Shown here: positions 50,756 to 63,545 of the stretch, one piece after another
Layout of the letters: every line of letters begins with the position of its first letter
How positions within the stretch are numbered: position 1 is the first letter of the stretch
Assembly: GCA_030544215.1 (NCBI GenBank)
Contig: JARZZO010000001.1
Coordinates: forward strand, 67,110,456 to 67,174,455
From: Zantedeschia hybrid cultivar
Taxonomy: Eukaryota > Streptophyta > Magnoliopsida > Alismatales > Araceae
DNA: 64,000 nt
Reading direction: 5' to 3'
The notes under the pieces: model-generated
Database searches by the model: none
Seen by the model: only the letters and a program-made list of their open reading frames with translations
What the model was told of the DNA's origin: nothing
Program-made: the position numbers and the translations under genes

Positions 50756-52663
50756 CTTACCTAGCCTGTAAAAATTTCACTATACAAGACTTCCAATTTA
50801 ATTGTTTCCTATCTCTAAGAGCGATGTAATCGAGCAGGAATTGTGTATGAGCTTCCTAATCCTTTACCACTCCGGTTCTTGAACTAATGCAGCTTTTATT
50901 GCCAGTTTCATGGATCTCTAAAGTTTAAAACAATTTATGCAGTGATTCTCTTGTTATGTTAATTGAAGTGAGATTAATATTTTACAATTTTTTTATCATG
51001 ATCTGATCTTACCAAGCTTTGTCCCCACAAGAACTATAGGTACAGATGGAGCATAGTGCCTCAGTTCAGGGACCCACTGCAGGTGACAAAAACCAACATC
51101 ACATGAGAGTTAACAAAACATTCATTAACACAAGGTGACTAAGAGCATAGAAGGAACTCAGATAGTAAAACCTTTTTGGAAATGTTCTCATAGCTGGGCT
51201 TGCTAATGAGAGAAAAGGTCAACAAGAAGATATCTGCTCCCCTGTAACTAAGAGGCCTTAGCCTGTTGTAATCCTCCTGACCTGCAAGACAAGTTTGAAC
51301 CATGCAGTTTTTATTTGAGAGAGAATCCATGAGTACGGGGTCCGTGTGTCTAAAGTAAATTACAAAAAACAAAGTTGTGATATTGTTGGGAAGGCAAATG
51401 GCAATGCATTGTGTCAAAAGCAATTAATAAAATCTACACATAAATTTCAAGATGGATTTTAGTATGCTTACTGGTGTTCAATGTTCATGGAAGCACTTTC
51501 AGAAACTAGTAATAATGCAAAATCCACGGGTGTTATTTGTTTCATCTACCAGTTCTACCAGATAACTTTCCCATTTTCCAATGTTCTCAGGGTGCTTAAC
51601 CACTCAATGGAGAAATAACCTGCAGCTCTCGTAGTTCTGTCATAACCATGATTCAGTTTCCTTTCCTCAAAATGAATTATATACCAAAACAACTATTATT
51701 CTTCTGCAACTATAATTATCTAAAATCGATGATCTAGACATCATCCAAGTGAGGCATCTTTCCTTGCTAAAAAGGGAACATGCATTAAAGAATTCCTTAT
51801 CCTTTACTGCTAGATAAAGAACAATGGAAAAATCCCTCTAAACATGAAAAACCCAGGTCTGTTTAAAATACAAACCTTGTCACCATGAACACCAAGCTAA
51901 AAAATGTAATGACCTCCAATAATCAATCATCAGCATTTAAATGAAGTAATGGGAAATCTCTTGAGAGAATAGTGATCTCAAGTCAAGACTATGACGAGAA
52001 CAGGGCCGATGAGGAGCAGCATCACAACTTGTGAACTGATAGCCATAGAGGTAGCTGAGGGTGTGCAGCGCCAACACTTTCATCAGCTATAAAACTTTCA
52101 AGTTAGTGAACATATGACCCACAGTCAAAAAGCAGAGTTTGAGAATGCACAAATGAAACTAGACAATTCATTCTAAGGTATTTGGATAGCACCAGCTTCC
52201 AATCATGCTTTAATGAAATCCAGGACTCTGAGAATTTTGTGCCTCAACTTCCATGGAAATGACTTCTAATTCCAATCTCCACCATGCCTCTTCATGAACA
52301 ATAGGCAATTACCATCCAATGTACATTAGGCTACTACCCAAAAATTATAAACCATATAACTCGACTAAAATATATGGTTACTTGCTTCGCAAAATCCGTA
52401 TACATAACTGTCGTTAGAGTAATCGTGATATATAATAAATTTCATTCGATTACCCAACCATGATTTTGATAACCAAAAAAATGCCTTACGGTTAAACTTT
52501 CTTCATGAAAAGCAAACGATAATTTATAAAAACTGTAGCCATATATCAATATCTCTAAAATTAAATTATTGTAAGCTTTTTCCATAAATTCTAACCAAAG
52601 GAACCAAAGTCTTCAAGGCATAGATCGAAAGCGAAGTTTTCCCACATGCCGTGGATCATCCTC

Positions 52664-52694
<31 letters not shown>

Positions 52695-53011
52695 GAGAGA
52701 GAGAGAGCTCACCAGCGGTATCCCAGAGCCCGAGGTTCACCGTGCTGCCGTCAACCACCACGTTAGCGCTGAAGTTGTCGAACACCGTCGGGACGTAATC
52801 CTGCCCACACCGAAAGAAGACGTGCAAATGCATCAGTGCCAAGAACCCCACTCCTCCAATGCGACCCACAACCCTCGCAACACTTCACTGAGGCATTTCG
52901 TCGAGCAGTTACCGTGGGGAAGGTATTACTGGTGTAGCAGATGAGCATGCAGGTCTTCCCGACGGCCCCATCGCCCACGGTGACGCACTTGATAAACCTC
53001 GCCGTGCTCAT
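49573..53011 (-). CDS. ROP/RAC-type small GTPase, 7 exons, 196 aa
   Basis: Plant Rho-family switch acting at the plasma membrane in polarity, cytoskeleton and defence signalling. Exons (minus): 52913-53011, 52713-52800, 51172-51281, 51013-51076, 50466-50530, 50235-50300, 49573-49671; sum 591 nt, frame intact, all introns GT-AG. Motifs: GDGAVGKT (13-20), effector YVPTVFDNF (35-43), WDTAGQE (59-65), TKLD (118-121), ECSSKTQ (157-163). The tail has a polybasic run KPKRRKRRQR and the CaaX box CFFI (193-196). Seven exons and a CaaX end fit type I ROPs; phenylalanines in the a1/a2 positions are unusual. I chose the ATG at 53011, which gives the family-typical MSTARFIKCV start. An in-frame ATG at 53020 would add MAR. 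Confidence 0.95.
50678..50750. repeat. (TA)n microsatellite in ROP intron 4
   Basis: About 36 uninterrupted TA units between ROP exons 4 and 5. Open frames through it are artefacts. Confidence 0.95.
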
Positions 53012-54200
53012 CCTCGCCACCCACCCGCCACCCTCTCCCCCTCAACGCAAGCTGCCGCCTTTACTCTTCCTCCGCACCACCCACGAAAGCTCAAGCCGAA
53101 GAAGCGTAAACAACGCAGAAGAAGGTCTGATCCCTCCACAAGAACCCAACTTTTGGGGGCAGAGAGGTGTGTGGAAGAAGGGGGGGGGGGGGGGGACGTT
53201 TGAAATTTGAACAGGGTTGGAGGGGAGGAACCTTTAACGGAGCTCCTCTGGGGGGCGCCCCCACCTCCATCCCCATGGCAGCTAAAAAAAAAGGTTGCAG
53301 TGGTTACCAACACAAGATCTCAAGCTTCCCCCTTTTTGTGTTTGTTGCTTGCTTTGAGTACAAGCCCGGAGGCGGATGGACCAATGGAGCTGGTCCGGAG
53401 TGGGGGCTGGAGGAGGAATGATGGGTGGAGTAGCTTTGCTTCGCATGTTGTCCAAAATGCGTTGATGGGCTCAGCCTCTGCTTCTCCACTACGTTACGCG
53501 CCAACTCTGCCCTGTCTGTGGCGCCTGGCAGAGGCGCCAGTAGTTCTTATCATTTATGAGTCTGGTTCCAGTCATGATTCTAGTTAGTACAATACTTGGA
53601 TCTAATTTTACTATTGTAAAAAAAGTAAAAAGAAGTATTTTTAAAAGAAAAATAATTTTAAAATTCATGCATTTAGATTCCACATTTGACACCACACACA
53701 TAACGCAAGTGAGAGTTCACAAATTTTACTTATACATTTGACATTCATTCACTTTGAAATTTGTATTATGTGTGTAATGTCAAATGTAGAATCAAATGCA
53801 CGAGTTATAAAACTATTTTCCTTTTTAAAATCTCATGAAATCGATCTTTTGAATTTTGAGATGAGATAGAAAGATAGTATAATAAATACTTGTCCATGTT
53901 TGCACCCAGAAAATAATCCATTTACCTTCCTTCTAACATGTTAGAAAAGTTTTCATCCGTCGGCTTCCTCACGTTCACTCCGTTGAAATATATTCTCTCT
54001 CCAACTTGCTCATCTGTGGGCTAAACTTTGATCCGGCCTGACTGGATTTGTACCGAAAATTATCCAATCATTTGAGCTTCGTAGCCATCCCGCTGTCTCT
54101 CATTTGACCAATGAAATCAATTGAATTCTGAATAAATGTATTACTCATTTTTATATACTTTTACTGTCCGTGAGGTGTATAACATTTATTCATTCTCATA
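53012..54200. other. Upstream region of the ROP gene
   Basis: Likely leader and promoter on the minus strand. A CT/CCTCC-rich stretch lies just upstream of the ATG, and 53171-53195 is a G run (C run on the sense strand). No TATA box could be chosen. ORFs on the plus strand (53167-53587) are GC-rich shadows without motifs. 53600-54200 is AT-rich; 53643-53812 contains a small inverted repeat (TGCATTTAGATTCCACATTTGACA and inverse, split). Confidence 0.45.
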
Positions 54201-54229
54201 CTCTCTCATTACCTAGGAGATGTATCATA

Positions 54230-55600
54230 CTTTCATTATGAGAGTATTCCTTAACTTATATATTATCAAGTCCCGTCAAGATGAAATTTTCTATCAGTCT
54301 CCTCTTTGTCAATTGATTTGTGATCATATCGCTAGTGAAAATATAAATTATTTTTATTTTTATTTTTCTATACAATATCTCGAATATAGTGATGTTGTAC
54401 TTTTATATGTTTGTCCTTGGAATTATTTTCTCCGCTATTCATTAGGTTGATTGTCACCTAATTATCACATAAAATCTCAATTGGTCTTTCTATTAATTTG
54501 AGATCTAAATCTACCAAAACTGTACTATTCAAACTGTGTAAATGGTAGTCATGTTACATGCAAATAAATTCAGCTTTATGTGTGTATCTTACAATGCACT
54601 ATTTTCTTATTACCACATGAAATAACAACACCATCAAAGATGAACAAATATCTCGAAGTAGATTCGTCATCTTTATCTCTTCCAAAATTTACATTAGAAT
54701 AACCAAGTAACTCAAATTCATTAGCTTGATATATTAGTTTGTAATGCAAAGTATCTCTCTAGTACTTCATAATCCTTTCAATAACTTATCAATGTGTTGG
54801 ACCAAGATTATTTTGATATTTGCTTATCAAGCTTATTGCATGTATTATATCAAGCATGGTACATAAGATCCAATTGCTTATACATATGGCACTTAATGAC
54901 CCTATCGTTATCTAAGACATTGGTCTTTACTCAACTGTTTTTCATGAAGCACCGATCTGAATGTCAGATTGCAATTATGTATCCCAAACCTTTTAAGTGT
55001 TAAACGCAAGTACTTTCTTGGTTTGTACTCAATGTTCTATACTTTTTGTGTCTTAAGATTTGAACACCAAGAACATTTGATGCCTCATCTATGTCTTTTG
55101 TCTAAAATTTCTCGTTGTATTTAGTTTGAACTTTATTCAACATGTCTTTGTCATTTTTGATGAGCGATATATCAACCACATACAATGATACTATAATTTA
55201 TTTATTCTCAGTCTTCAAGACATATACACCGTTGTCTATTTGATTTGAAACAAAACTAAGTTAAATAACCACACCGTGAAATTTGAGATACTAGAAGAAT
55301 ATTTCAATCTATACAATATTATTGAATTTACACATTTTATTCATCTGTCTTTCCACATAAAATTCTTCGAGTTGATTCATATATGTATCTTCCTCTAACT
55401 CTTAATTGAAGAATGTAGTCTTAACATCCATCTGAAAATTTTTAAGTCAAGATACACAACAATTGCTAAGGTTATCCTTATAAATTCAAACTTAGTCGTA
55501 GGCGAATAAATTCCTTAAATATAATTCCCCTTAGCAACTAATCAAGTTTTATACTTATCAACAAATTCATCCCAGTAAAGCAACTTTAAGACCACTGGAC
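54230..55600 (-). mobile_element. Ty1/copia pol remnant (reverse transcriptase to RNase H)
   Basis: The minus-strand translation, with many stops and frame slips, follows copia pol order. YKT*LVAKG and IRITLAIVV (55480-55590) are followed by MDVKT.F.N.ELEEDTYM near 55400, LYVVDIS region near 55180, IGSLSAI..ILCTMLDI..AISLISKYQNN near 54830, and STSRYLFIFDGVVIS then CDN near 54470-54640. RNase H side motifs (KHIKVQHHYIRD) are near 54380. No LTRs were identified. Long dead. Confidence 0.72.
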
Positions 55601-57246
55601 CACTCGATCAAAATAAAAAATAAAAAATGGTCCTAATTTGGCCTTTCTTTTTATAATCAACCACCCACCTCCAACACTACCGCCTGACCTTGATGATTAG
55701 ACAACAACGTGGCAAGAAGATCCATAAATCAGATTATGCCCCCGTATCCAAGATGCAACAAATATTTTCCGTTACACTTGAAAGATAAAATTAATGCTCA
55801 GTACGCATGAAGATGTAGTGACTATACATGCCTACCTTGTAATGTGTTTTGGAATGCTGGTGCATTGTCAATATTATGTGTAAGAAGGGGTAAATACTTC
55901 TTATTTTAACCACACCAAGTAGGCCATCAAAACATGAAGAAGGATAATGGTTTTATTAGGCAATATTTAACACACTTCTTAATCAAATTAGATTTTCTCC
56001 TTCATTTCTAACCATCTAAAAGCACAACATTAAGTTATAATGTCATACTCTATTTCCGAAGCTTATAGAACATATAAGCATAAACATATTTATTATATCT
56101 AAATTTCGAATAAGGATAAGAATGCATTCATTTTTGAACGCAATGGCCTATCTTTTTTTTTCACTCATCTTAGTTGTGATCACATCTTATATTATTTTCA
56201 TTTTTCACCTAGTTATAAATAAAATCCTGATTAGATACCCACCTTATTGCATATCACAACACTCTCTTAAACCCCATTTCTTATTCACTTGTTTATGAAA
56301 CTCATTTTCACATGTCAGATATTTAATAAATAAAAAGTATGTGAATTACAAAATTAATAAGAACTTAGGTACAAATATAACTTTTATAATTAATTTTTTC
56401 TTAATCTTTTCCCTTTGAAGCAACATAATTTACCATTCGTATATTCACTTTTATAATCTTAAAAGATAAAGATTGTATACGTTAAGGTTAAGGATCCATC
56501 ATGTCTTAATATATAAAATTATTACCTAGCCTGACATGCATCTTTTTGTATGTCTAATTGTGCACTCTAAGATCCACAATAAATGTTTACTACCTGAAAT
56601 ATGCAACGAATTGTGTAAAATAATACTTGCAGAGAGTGAGAACAGAAAAAGGTAAAGATGGCCAAGCAATGCCAAAGCCAATGGAGATAATTGGGCTTTC
56701 AAAATGTAAACCAAAGCTATGCAATGAACTTGCAAAATTTTAATGTTTAAGAATGAAAAATAGGAAAAATGAAGCAAACACATAAGACTATAAACAACAG
56801 AGCTCCAAGCTTATGTTTACTCCACAACACATTGAGAATTTCTTCACTACAAATGAAGTTAGTGATATTGCTAAGTGATTGGTGTTAGTTTATGAGTCTC
56901 AGAGCGTCCGTACACTAACAATAAGACTTTCAAGTCTTAAACAAGGGGCTGGGCCTAAGGATGTTAAAATGATGTTCAATTATCTTTTTCTTTGTCCTTG
57001 TTAGGAACTTGGGGGGAAGGATAAGGATGTATCTTTTTTTAAGGGATAGGAAGGACAAGGTTATATCTTTCTTACATTTTTAGGATAAGAATATGTTAGT
57101 GTTGAACTCTAGAAGCAAAAGATTCGAATACAATTACTTTGGTATCCTTTTATTTATTTATCTATCAAATTATTCTTTCCATACATTACAATAGTGATCT
57201 CAAACTCTTAGTTGTTAGTATATTTTATGGCTTCCATATTGCTCTT
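55601..57246. other. AT-rich intergenic sequence, no feature supported
   Basis: No recognised gene or repeat structure. It may include decayed upstream parts of the copia element, but no integrase or gag motif could be read. Confidence 0.4.
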
Positions 57247-57463
57247 TTTTTTTTTCTTTTTTTTGAACACTAAAAAGAGGAATCCATTCATATCCGGTAA
57301 ACCACCCTTACAAGTCTGCAAATACAGGACTCAAGGCATCCAATACAAAGTTTAAGATGACATAAAACACATATAGGAAGGTACGCTGGAGTAGGCAAAT
57401 TGACATCCCTTTGACAGATAAGACCTTGCGGTCCGAGACCAAAACATAGGACATCTACTGGGT
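57247..57463 (-). mobile_element. Possible LINE 3' end
   Basis: A T-rich run (poly(A) of a minus-strand element) is followed by GAACACTAAAAAGAGGAATC and ATCCGGTAAACC, similar in style to plant L1 3' ends. No coding motif is visible, so the call is weak. Confidence 0.35.
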
Positions 57464-58272
57464 GGACTCACATTGCCTACTCCACATTTTTTGCCCCAGT
57501 CGTACTCCACTTCTTATGATTGGTCCACTTGTCTAAAAGTTATACATCACTTATTAACCTTTGAAAACAAAAACACAGAAAAAATGGAAACTTTCCTTCG
57601 ATCACGGCGCTACCTCATTGCCCGGCATCCTAGCCACTGAACTGCCCAGCCTGCCCGCTGCTGTGACCCCATCGGCACTACCCTCCTTGCCATTGCAACC
57701 TTGCCGTGCAGCTGTCCCGACGCCGTTGAACCCCACCTCGGTGCCTCCCTACACGGCGCCCCTGTTGTATTGGTTGTATTGCACCGTCGTGGTGCCTCCT
57801 TGGCACCGCACCCCACATCATCTTGGATGTTGCACACCTCAGTGCACTACACAGCCTTCCAGCCGCTACTGGACCTCTGCAGCTGCGGCAATACACTACC
57901 TCCCCGCTGTGAGTCTTGCCGCTGTGTACACCATGCAGCCTCGTTGCCATTGCGCATACCTCATTGTTGCACTTCGCTGCCTCCCAGCCCTCTCTGCCAA
58001 GGCATGGAGGGAGGCAACATAGTAGGGGTGCATCGTGAACGAGGGAGCATATATGCTGGCGATAGCTGGGAGCGCGCCGTGGTATGAACAATTTGGAAGT
58101 AGAAGGAATTTCATGGTTCCCTCCATGACGGAACGACTAATTAGTTTCCATATTTTCTCTCCCTTCTGATTTTCAAAAGATAAGAAGAGATGTGCAAATT
58201 TGAGACACGTGGACCAATCACGAAAAATGGAGTACGGTTGGGAAGAAAATGTGGAGTAGACGATTTGAGTCC
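57464..58272. mobile_element. MULE-like element with GC-rich cargo (Pack-MULE candidate)
   Basis: About 75-bp terminal inverted repeats can be read: GGACTCACATTGCCTACTCC...GATTGGTCCACTTGTCT at the left against GGACTCAAATCGTCTACTCC...GATTGGTCCACGTGTCT inverted at the right. The interior 57600-58090 is abruptly GC-rich, with open frames on both strands (plus 57561-58022, 153 codons, Pro/Ala/Leu/Cys-rich) that I do not recognise. No 9-bp target duplication was found. Confidence 0.6.
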
Positions 58273-58963
58273 CTTATGGGCAATACCTAGCTCGCCAAAG
58301 CTGACGAACTTGATGGCACCAAGCATCCTCCTGCAAAGATAGCTTCACGTTGAGGAAGGAGGGGGACGACGAGGAGATCTTCTGCATAACTGATAACGAA
58401 AGTTGATAGGTGCCTAGGTGTGGGAGGAAGGACCCAAAACTAGCCACAGGTAGCATCACCCATGGGAACATTGAAGGCTCCAGCTTCATAAGAAAATCTG
58501 CGGAAGAGGGAAGGCCAGTGAAATGCACCAAAAATTTGAACAAAGAGTACCTGCAAAATAAAGGATGGGCTCCTAAAGCCCAATCTAACTCCGGGAGATA
58601 CGGCATGAGAGCCGTAATATGCTTCTGATTAGTCTTTTTGTTGGCGACACATACAAGCACACAAAGAGGTGGCAAGAATCGCTCATTAGGACAAGTCGGG
58701 GGAGGAAGATGGGGAAGAAGGAAGGGGAGAGGGCGGAAGGCGGTTGGAGGACGTGGGTATAAGGGGATGGTATGGGGGAGGTGCTTGAAGGGGGTTAATA
58801 AAGTGGAGGTAGCTTAGATGTCATTGCTGAACACAAGCACTAAGGAGGGTCTTGTGGAGGTGTTGGAGGGGCGGTGGGCAAGAAGGGTGAGGAAGAGGGC
58901 ATAGATGGAGGGGGAGCAGCAGGTGATGAGGGGGTCAACAACGAGGATGATGGAGGTGGCGGA
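58273..58963. other. Unassigned segment between the MULE-like element and an LTR
   Basis: 58274-58675 is open on the minus strand (133 codons) with no recognised family. 58680-58960 is G-rich with GGAGGTG-type units. Nothing further can be supported. Confidence 0.35.
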
Positions 58964-59538
58964 TGTTGTGAAATAAACTTAATTTCTTGGGGATCTCCTT
59001 ATAATTATGTAAGGAGTTTATTATGTTAGGAGTTAGAGAGAAAATAATGGGTCCTTTATTATTTAGAGGTTATGGTGTCTTTTGGGTCTCTCTTGTAACT
59101 CTTGTAACTCTCATTTGAATAACAGTGTAAGGGAGGTGAAGAGTCATGTAATAGTCATTAATAGGAGGTGAAGAGTCATGTAATAGTCATTAACAGGAGG
59201 TGAAGAGTCATGTAATGGTCATTAATAGGAGGTGAAGAGTCTTTTGTAACCACCCAAGTATAACTCCCATCCATATAATGGGGAGATTTTCGTGCTCCAC
59301 TTTGGAACCTTAGTTAGTAGGAGTACAAAAGTCATTTTAGGAGAGTTATCCATCTAGAAAGCCCATGTAAGGTCTATATATACATGTGGCTAGTTGTTTT
59401 CATGTAAGAAATCACATATGATCAATAGAATATCCACTTTTTGAGGTCTTCTTCAACTTTTGTGTTTTCTACCTTTTCTACATATTTCCACTACAATTCC
59501 ACCTTGTATGAGTAAGAACCCACAATTAACTTCCAACA
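58964..59538 (+). mobile_element. Solo LTR-like sequence with 32-bp internal repeats
   Basis: It starts TGTTG and ends CAACA, the inverted termini of plant LTRs. CTATATATACATG near 59374 can serve as a TATA box on the plus strand. No 5-bp duplication is evident, and no primer-binding site follows, so completeness is uncertain. An array of 32-bp repeats lies upstream of the TATA box. Confidence 0.5.
59132..59250. repeat. Four 32-bp tandem repeats
   Basis: GGAGGTGAAGAGTCATGTAA followed by TAGTCATTAATA repeats at 59132, 59164, 59196 and 59228, the last copy breaking off after GAGTC. Exact 32-bp spacing. Confidence 0.93.
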
Positions 59539-59699
59539 ATAGATACCACTGAAGGGGGTAGAGACCATCGACTCGTTGGAGACAAAACATCGCCAAAAGG
59601 CAAGACGGATTCCTAGTAAGACTAGAGAGAAATCTTTAGAAATAAGAAAACCTACTAACAGAAAAGATAAAGTCCCTCCAAGGAGGGAGATTTCCTACT

Positions 59700-59730
<31 letters not shown>

Positions 59731-61345
59731 GATAGTGTCGTGGAGGCAAGTTTGGCCAATTCGTCTGCCTTTTTATTTTCCTCTCTCGGAATGTGCAGAA
59801 TTTCAAATCCTTTCGGACCAAAAGTCATTTGCATAACCAAGTCTTTATACTGTTTCGTAGTAGGGTGTTTAGTCTCATACTCATTTTTCAGTTGTCAGAC
59901 AACGAGTTTGGAATTGGAGAAGGCCCGGATCTGAGTTGTGCCCAACTGGCGAGCCACCCGGATCTCGGTGAGGAGTACTTTATATTCCGCTACGTTGTTG
60001 GTTGCTCGGAATTAGAATCATAGGGAGAACTACAATTCTCCGCTTTGCGATGCTTCTGGAGGAATTAGGATGAGCCCAGCCCTGCAATCGGTGGTTTGCG
60101 ACGATCCATCGGTGTAGATCAACCATGTCAGTCTGGGCCCAATCCTGGTTGTCTGCTCTTGTAGGGGAAGGGTGCATTTTGCTATGAAATATGCCAGGGC
60201 TTGTGCTTTTATGGCGTTCCTCGACGGTAAGAGATGTCAAATTCTAATAGTTCAATGGCCCACTTTACCATCCGACCTGAGACATCTAGGCACTATAAAA
60301 GTTGTCGCAAGGGTCGGTCCATGACTACCTCGATTGGATGTGCTTAGAAATAGGACCATAATTTTCGTACGACCATGACTAGGGCTAGGCCAAATTTTTC
60401 TGCAACCGGGTAGCGGAGTTCGGCCCTTCGAAGGACTCATCTCACATAGTAGATCCATTTTTGGACATTCTTTTCTTCCCTAACCAACATTGAACTCAAG
60501 GTGCAAGGAGTTACATACAAGTAAAGAAAGAGACTCACTTGGGAGTAGTTTGAAACGGACCAATACAGTGACCAAATACTGCTTCAATTCTTTGAATGCC
60601 CACTAGCACTCTCGTGTCCAGTTGACGTGTCCTTGGGCATCAGGCGGATTGTCTTTTACTTGTAATAGTAGAAATGAAGGCATTATTCAGTGACCCTTGG
60701 TAGGAATCAGCTGAGCGCGGCACGACGTCCAGTTAGCCTCTGAACATCGTTAAGCCATGTTGGCGGCTTGATGGTCAATATAGCCTTAATCTTGTATGGG
60801 TTGGCCTCGATCCCTCGGTGCATGACATGAAGCCTAAAAACTTTACGGCCGTGACTCCAAAGGCTCATTTGGCTGGGTTAAGCTTTATGCCATACTGTGT
60901 TAGAGTGTCGAACGTCTCCAAGAGGTCTTCAAAATGATCGGCAACGTACTTAGTCTTGACTAACATGTCGCCGACATATACCTCCATGTTACGACCGGTC
61001 TATCGATCAAACATATTATTGACAAACCTCTGATACATTACTCCAGCAATTTTTAGTCCAAATGGCATCCAAGTGTAGCAATACTTCCTCGTGTCGATGA
61101 TGAAAGTGGTGTGTTCCTCGTTGGTTTGGTTCATATGTATTTGTTGGTAGCCTAAGAAAGCATCAAGGAAGCTGCGTTGTTCGTGTCTCACCATTGCGTC
61201 GATTAGCTGGACAATGTTTGACAGGGGAAAACAATCATTGGGGGTTGCCTTATTGAGATCGGTTAAGTCAACTCACACACGCCACTTTCCAAGATATTGA
61301 GCATCTTATATGACTCTTGTATTTAACAAAGAAGTTACTTGCTCC

Positions 61346-62925
61346 TTATGGATATAGTGTCCTTTAAGCCAATCATAAGGCACCTATTACAATCTGATTC
61401 ATTAAAAATGACATTTATTTCATTATGTTGATTAGTGTAATTATAAGTACGCATAATGAAGTTTTTGAATATGTGCAATAGTCATCGGATTATGATGAAA
61501 TCATAATAATGAGGCCGATAACTTATAAACACATATTCTTAATCGTTCCTAGTCGTAGGATGTTTGAAGAGGACATCAAAACATTCGGTAAGACTAGTAC
61601 AGATTATTCCAGCTCATATGATGAGGGTGATTGATCTTGTTAGTCACTTGTGTGGAGACACTATGGAAAACTTATAGGTGCTCATTGGAGAATGAGTTCA
61701 CTGTACTGATCCGACATGAATCGCCGAATGGTAATTTACTTGATTGTCAATCGACTTGATTCGTCGTCACAGTGACGTGGTTGGTCCTTGGACTTGAGAC
61801 ACCAAAGACATATTGTTGGTGGACTTCTGAGCATTGACCTTGGCTTACGAATCCCTATCCATGGCATTTCTAATAGTCAAAGATCGGATTTAGCGGAAGA
61901 CCTTTGAAAGTGATTGTGTGTTCAATATATGATCGTTCGCTCTCAAGTAATTAAAAAGAGAATGTTCTAGAATAGATCCGCAAGAGTCTCTAGCCAGAGC
62001 AGACACACTATCTGAAAAAGTGTTTTCGGATTTTGTACAGCGAAGTCTGATTCAAGTGAGTTAACTATTTAGGATTTTACAGTTGACCATACCTTAGGTT
62101 AACTCGAGAGCATTGTTGGAACAAAAGACTATAGCCGTGTGGTAACTATGGACGGACAAGTTCCATGAGTGGGTTGTTGAACCCCATTACCTTTCGGGAT
62201 CATGCGGTGTTGCTTGGCACCCAACTTGATCGGAAGTCCGACCGAATTTACATGAGATGTTAATTCAGTTAAGTAATTAATTAAATATCAAATATTAATT
62301 AATTACAATAACAAAAAAATTTGTTATTAGACTTAATGGGCTGAAAATCGGACTGCTTAATGGGCCTAGAGGGTCACACGTAAATAGATTCTCAGTCGGT
62401 AGTACTTAAGTGAGATTTATATTAACTCGGGAACTTTTATGAAAAGTCGCGCCGACTTAATATATATACGCGCTATTGAGAAACCCTGGGCCAAGCTCTA
62501 GGAGCTCTCAAGGCTGGCCGTTCCCCTCTCTCTCTCCTCCTCCTCTGGGCACCCCTCTCGGTGCCCCGGGTGCTATCCCGTCTCCGCTGCGCACAATTCC
62601 TGAAAGTCGGAATTCTCATCCGCAGGTTTTCGAACGTCGTTGCGATAACGGATCTTCAACAAACGTGCTAATCTGGATGAGAGAGCGAGAATGAACCATC
62701 ATGGAAGATCGCGTAGATACTGCAGGAGGCCGGACGCTTGTGCGGCTAGCGGTATCGTCTCGACGGAATCGACACAGTTGCGAATTCGAATCCGCACACG
62801 GTGATATGATCACTCTCTTGATTTTTCGGTTTTCGTTTTTCGTTCCGAATCTGATTTGCGGGCATTGGACGAGAATTTTCTTATTGCTTCCGCTGCACTC
62901 TTCGCGCCCTGCACGAATCCCAACA
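61346..62925 (+). mobile_element. Solo LTR nested in the gypsy pol
   Basis: GCTCC (extending to GCTCCTT) lies on both sides (61341-61345 and 62926-62930), and removing the insert restores the pol reading order. It begins TTATGGATATAGTGTCC and ends CACGAATCCCAACA, a typical LTR end. TATATATACGCGC (62459-62471) is a TATA box followed by a leader-like region. The 1.58-kb length suits a copia- or gypsy-class LTR. The 5' boundary is ambiguous by two bases. Confidence 0.75.
62459..62471 (+). promoter_or_regulatory. TATA box of the solo LTR
   Basis: TATATATACGCGC, followed about 25-30 bp later by a C/T-rich leader, fits the U3/R border of a plus-strand LTR. Confidence 0.45.
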
Positions 62926-63545
62926 GCTCCTTGATCGCGTCCTGCCGTTCTGTGGCAAAGCGACGCTTGCTCTGTTAGATTGGGGGAAACCTTGGATCAA
63001 GGTTAAGGGAGTGTGTTGCTATATGTTCCAGCAGTCCCAGGAGCAGGGCATCTACCCAGGCAAACATGTCTAACTAGGCGGAGAGGAATTTTTTATACTC
63101 CTCCCATCGTTGCTTGGACAGAAGAGCTCTTATCTTCAAATTGTGGTCAAGAGCGGGGCCAACCTTGATGGTGACTAGCTCTTTGGACGGCTCGGATTTC
63201 TTTTTAGGCCTATCTAGAACTTCATGAGCCAGTTCAATAGATTAATTTGTCTAAGCATCAGTTAACGTTAGGTACATTTGTTGGGAGGAGTTTTGATTCC
63301 CACGAGCTTCCCTGATCCCTTTAACAGTCAGAAACTTGAGCTTTTGGTGTACACTATAAGGGACGGCCCTAAACTGACCCAAGGAATCCCTCCGCAAGAT
63401 CGCACTATAGGGTGACGGGATGTCGATCACAAAAAACTCGACCTCCCGAGTAACTAACAAGGGAGGAGTCCCCTAGGTTACTGGAAGGGCTACTTGGCCC
63501 TCGATAGCTATTGGCTGGCCACTAAACCCATATACATTATTGATG

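Larger units (their letters stand above)
59650..63545 (-). mobile_element. Ty3/gypsy pol remnant, interrupted by a solo LTR
   Basis: Minus-strand order is protease, reverse transcriptase, RNase H. 63251-63540 reads INNVYGFSGQPIAIEGQVAL and RAVPYSVHQKLKFLTVKGI; the catalytic DSG part is missing. 62940-63240 has DMFAW and the pre-RT linker. 61000-61300 reads WRVCVDLTDLNKATPNDCFP, then SFLDAFLGYQQIHMN and MPFGLKIAGVMYQRFVNNMF. Near 60975 the polymerase box is YVGD, where YVDD is expected. 59655-59990 gives NVAEYKVLLTEIRVARQLG, FEILHIPREENKKADELAKL. Stops and frameshifts are frequent and no integrase is seen. A (GA)n tract (59700-59729) breaks the end of RNase H. Confidence 0.85.

Noticed and set aside
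59132..59250. CRISPR-like array
   Set aside because: Units are directly adjacent with no spacers, and this is plant nuclear DNA; it is a tandem repeat in an LTR.
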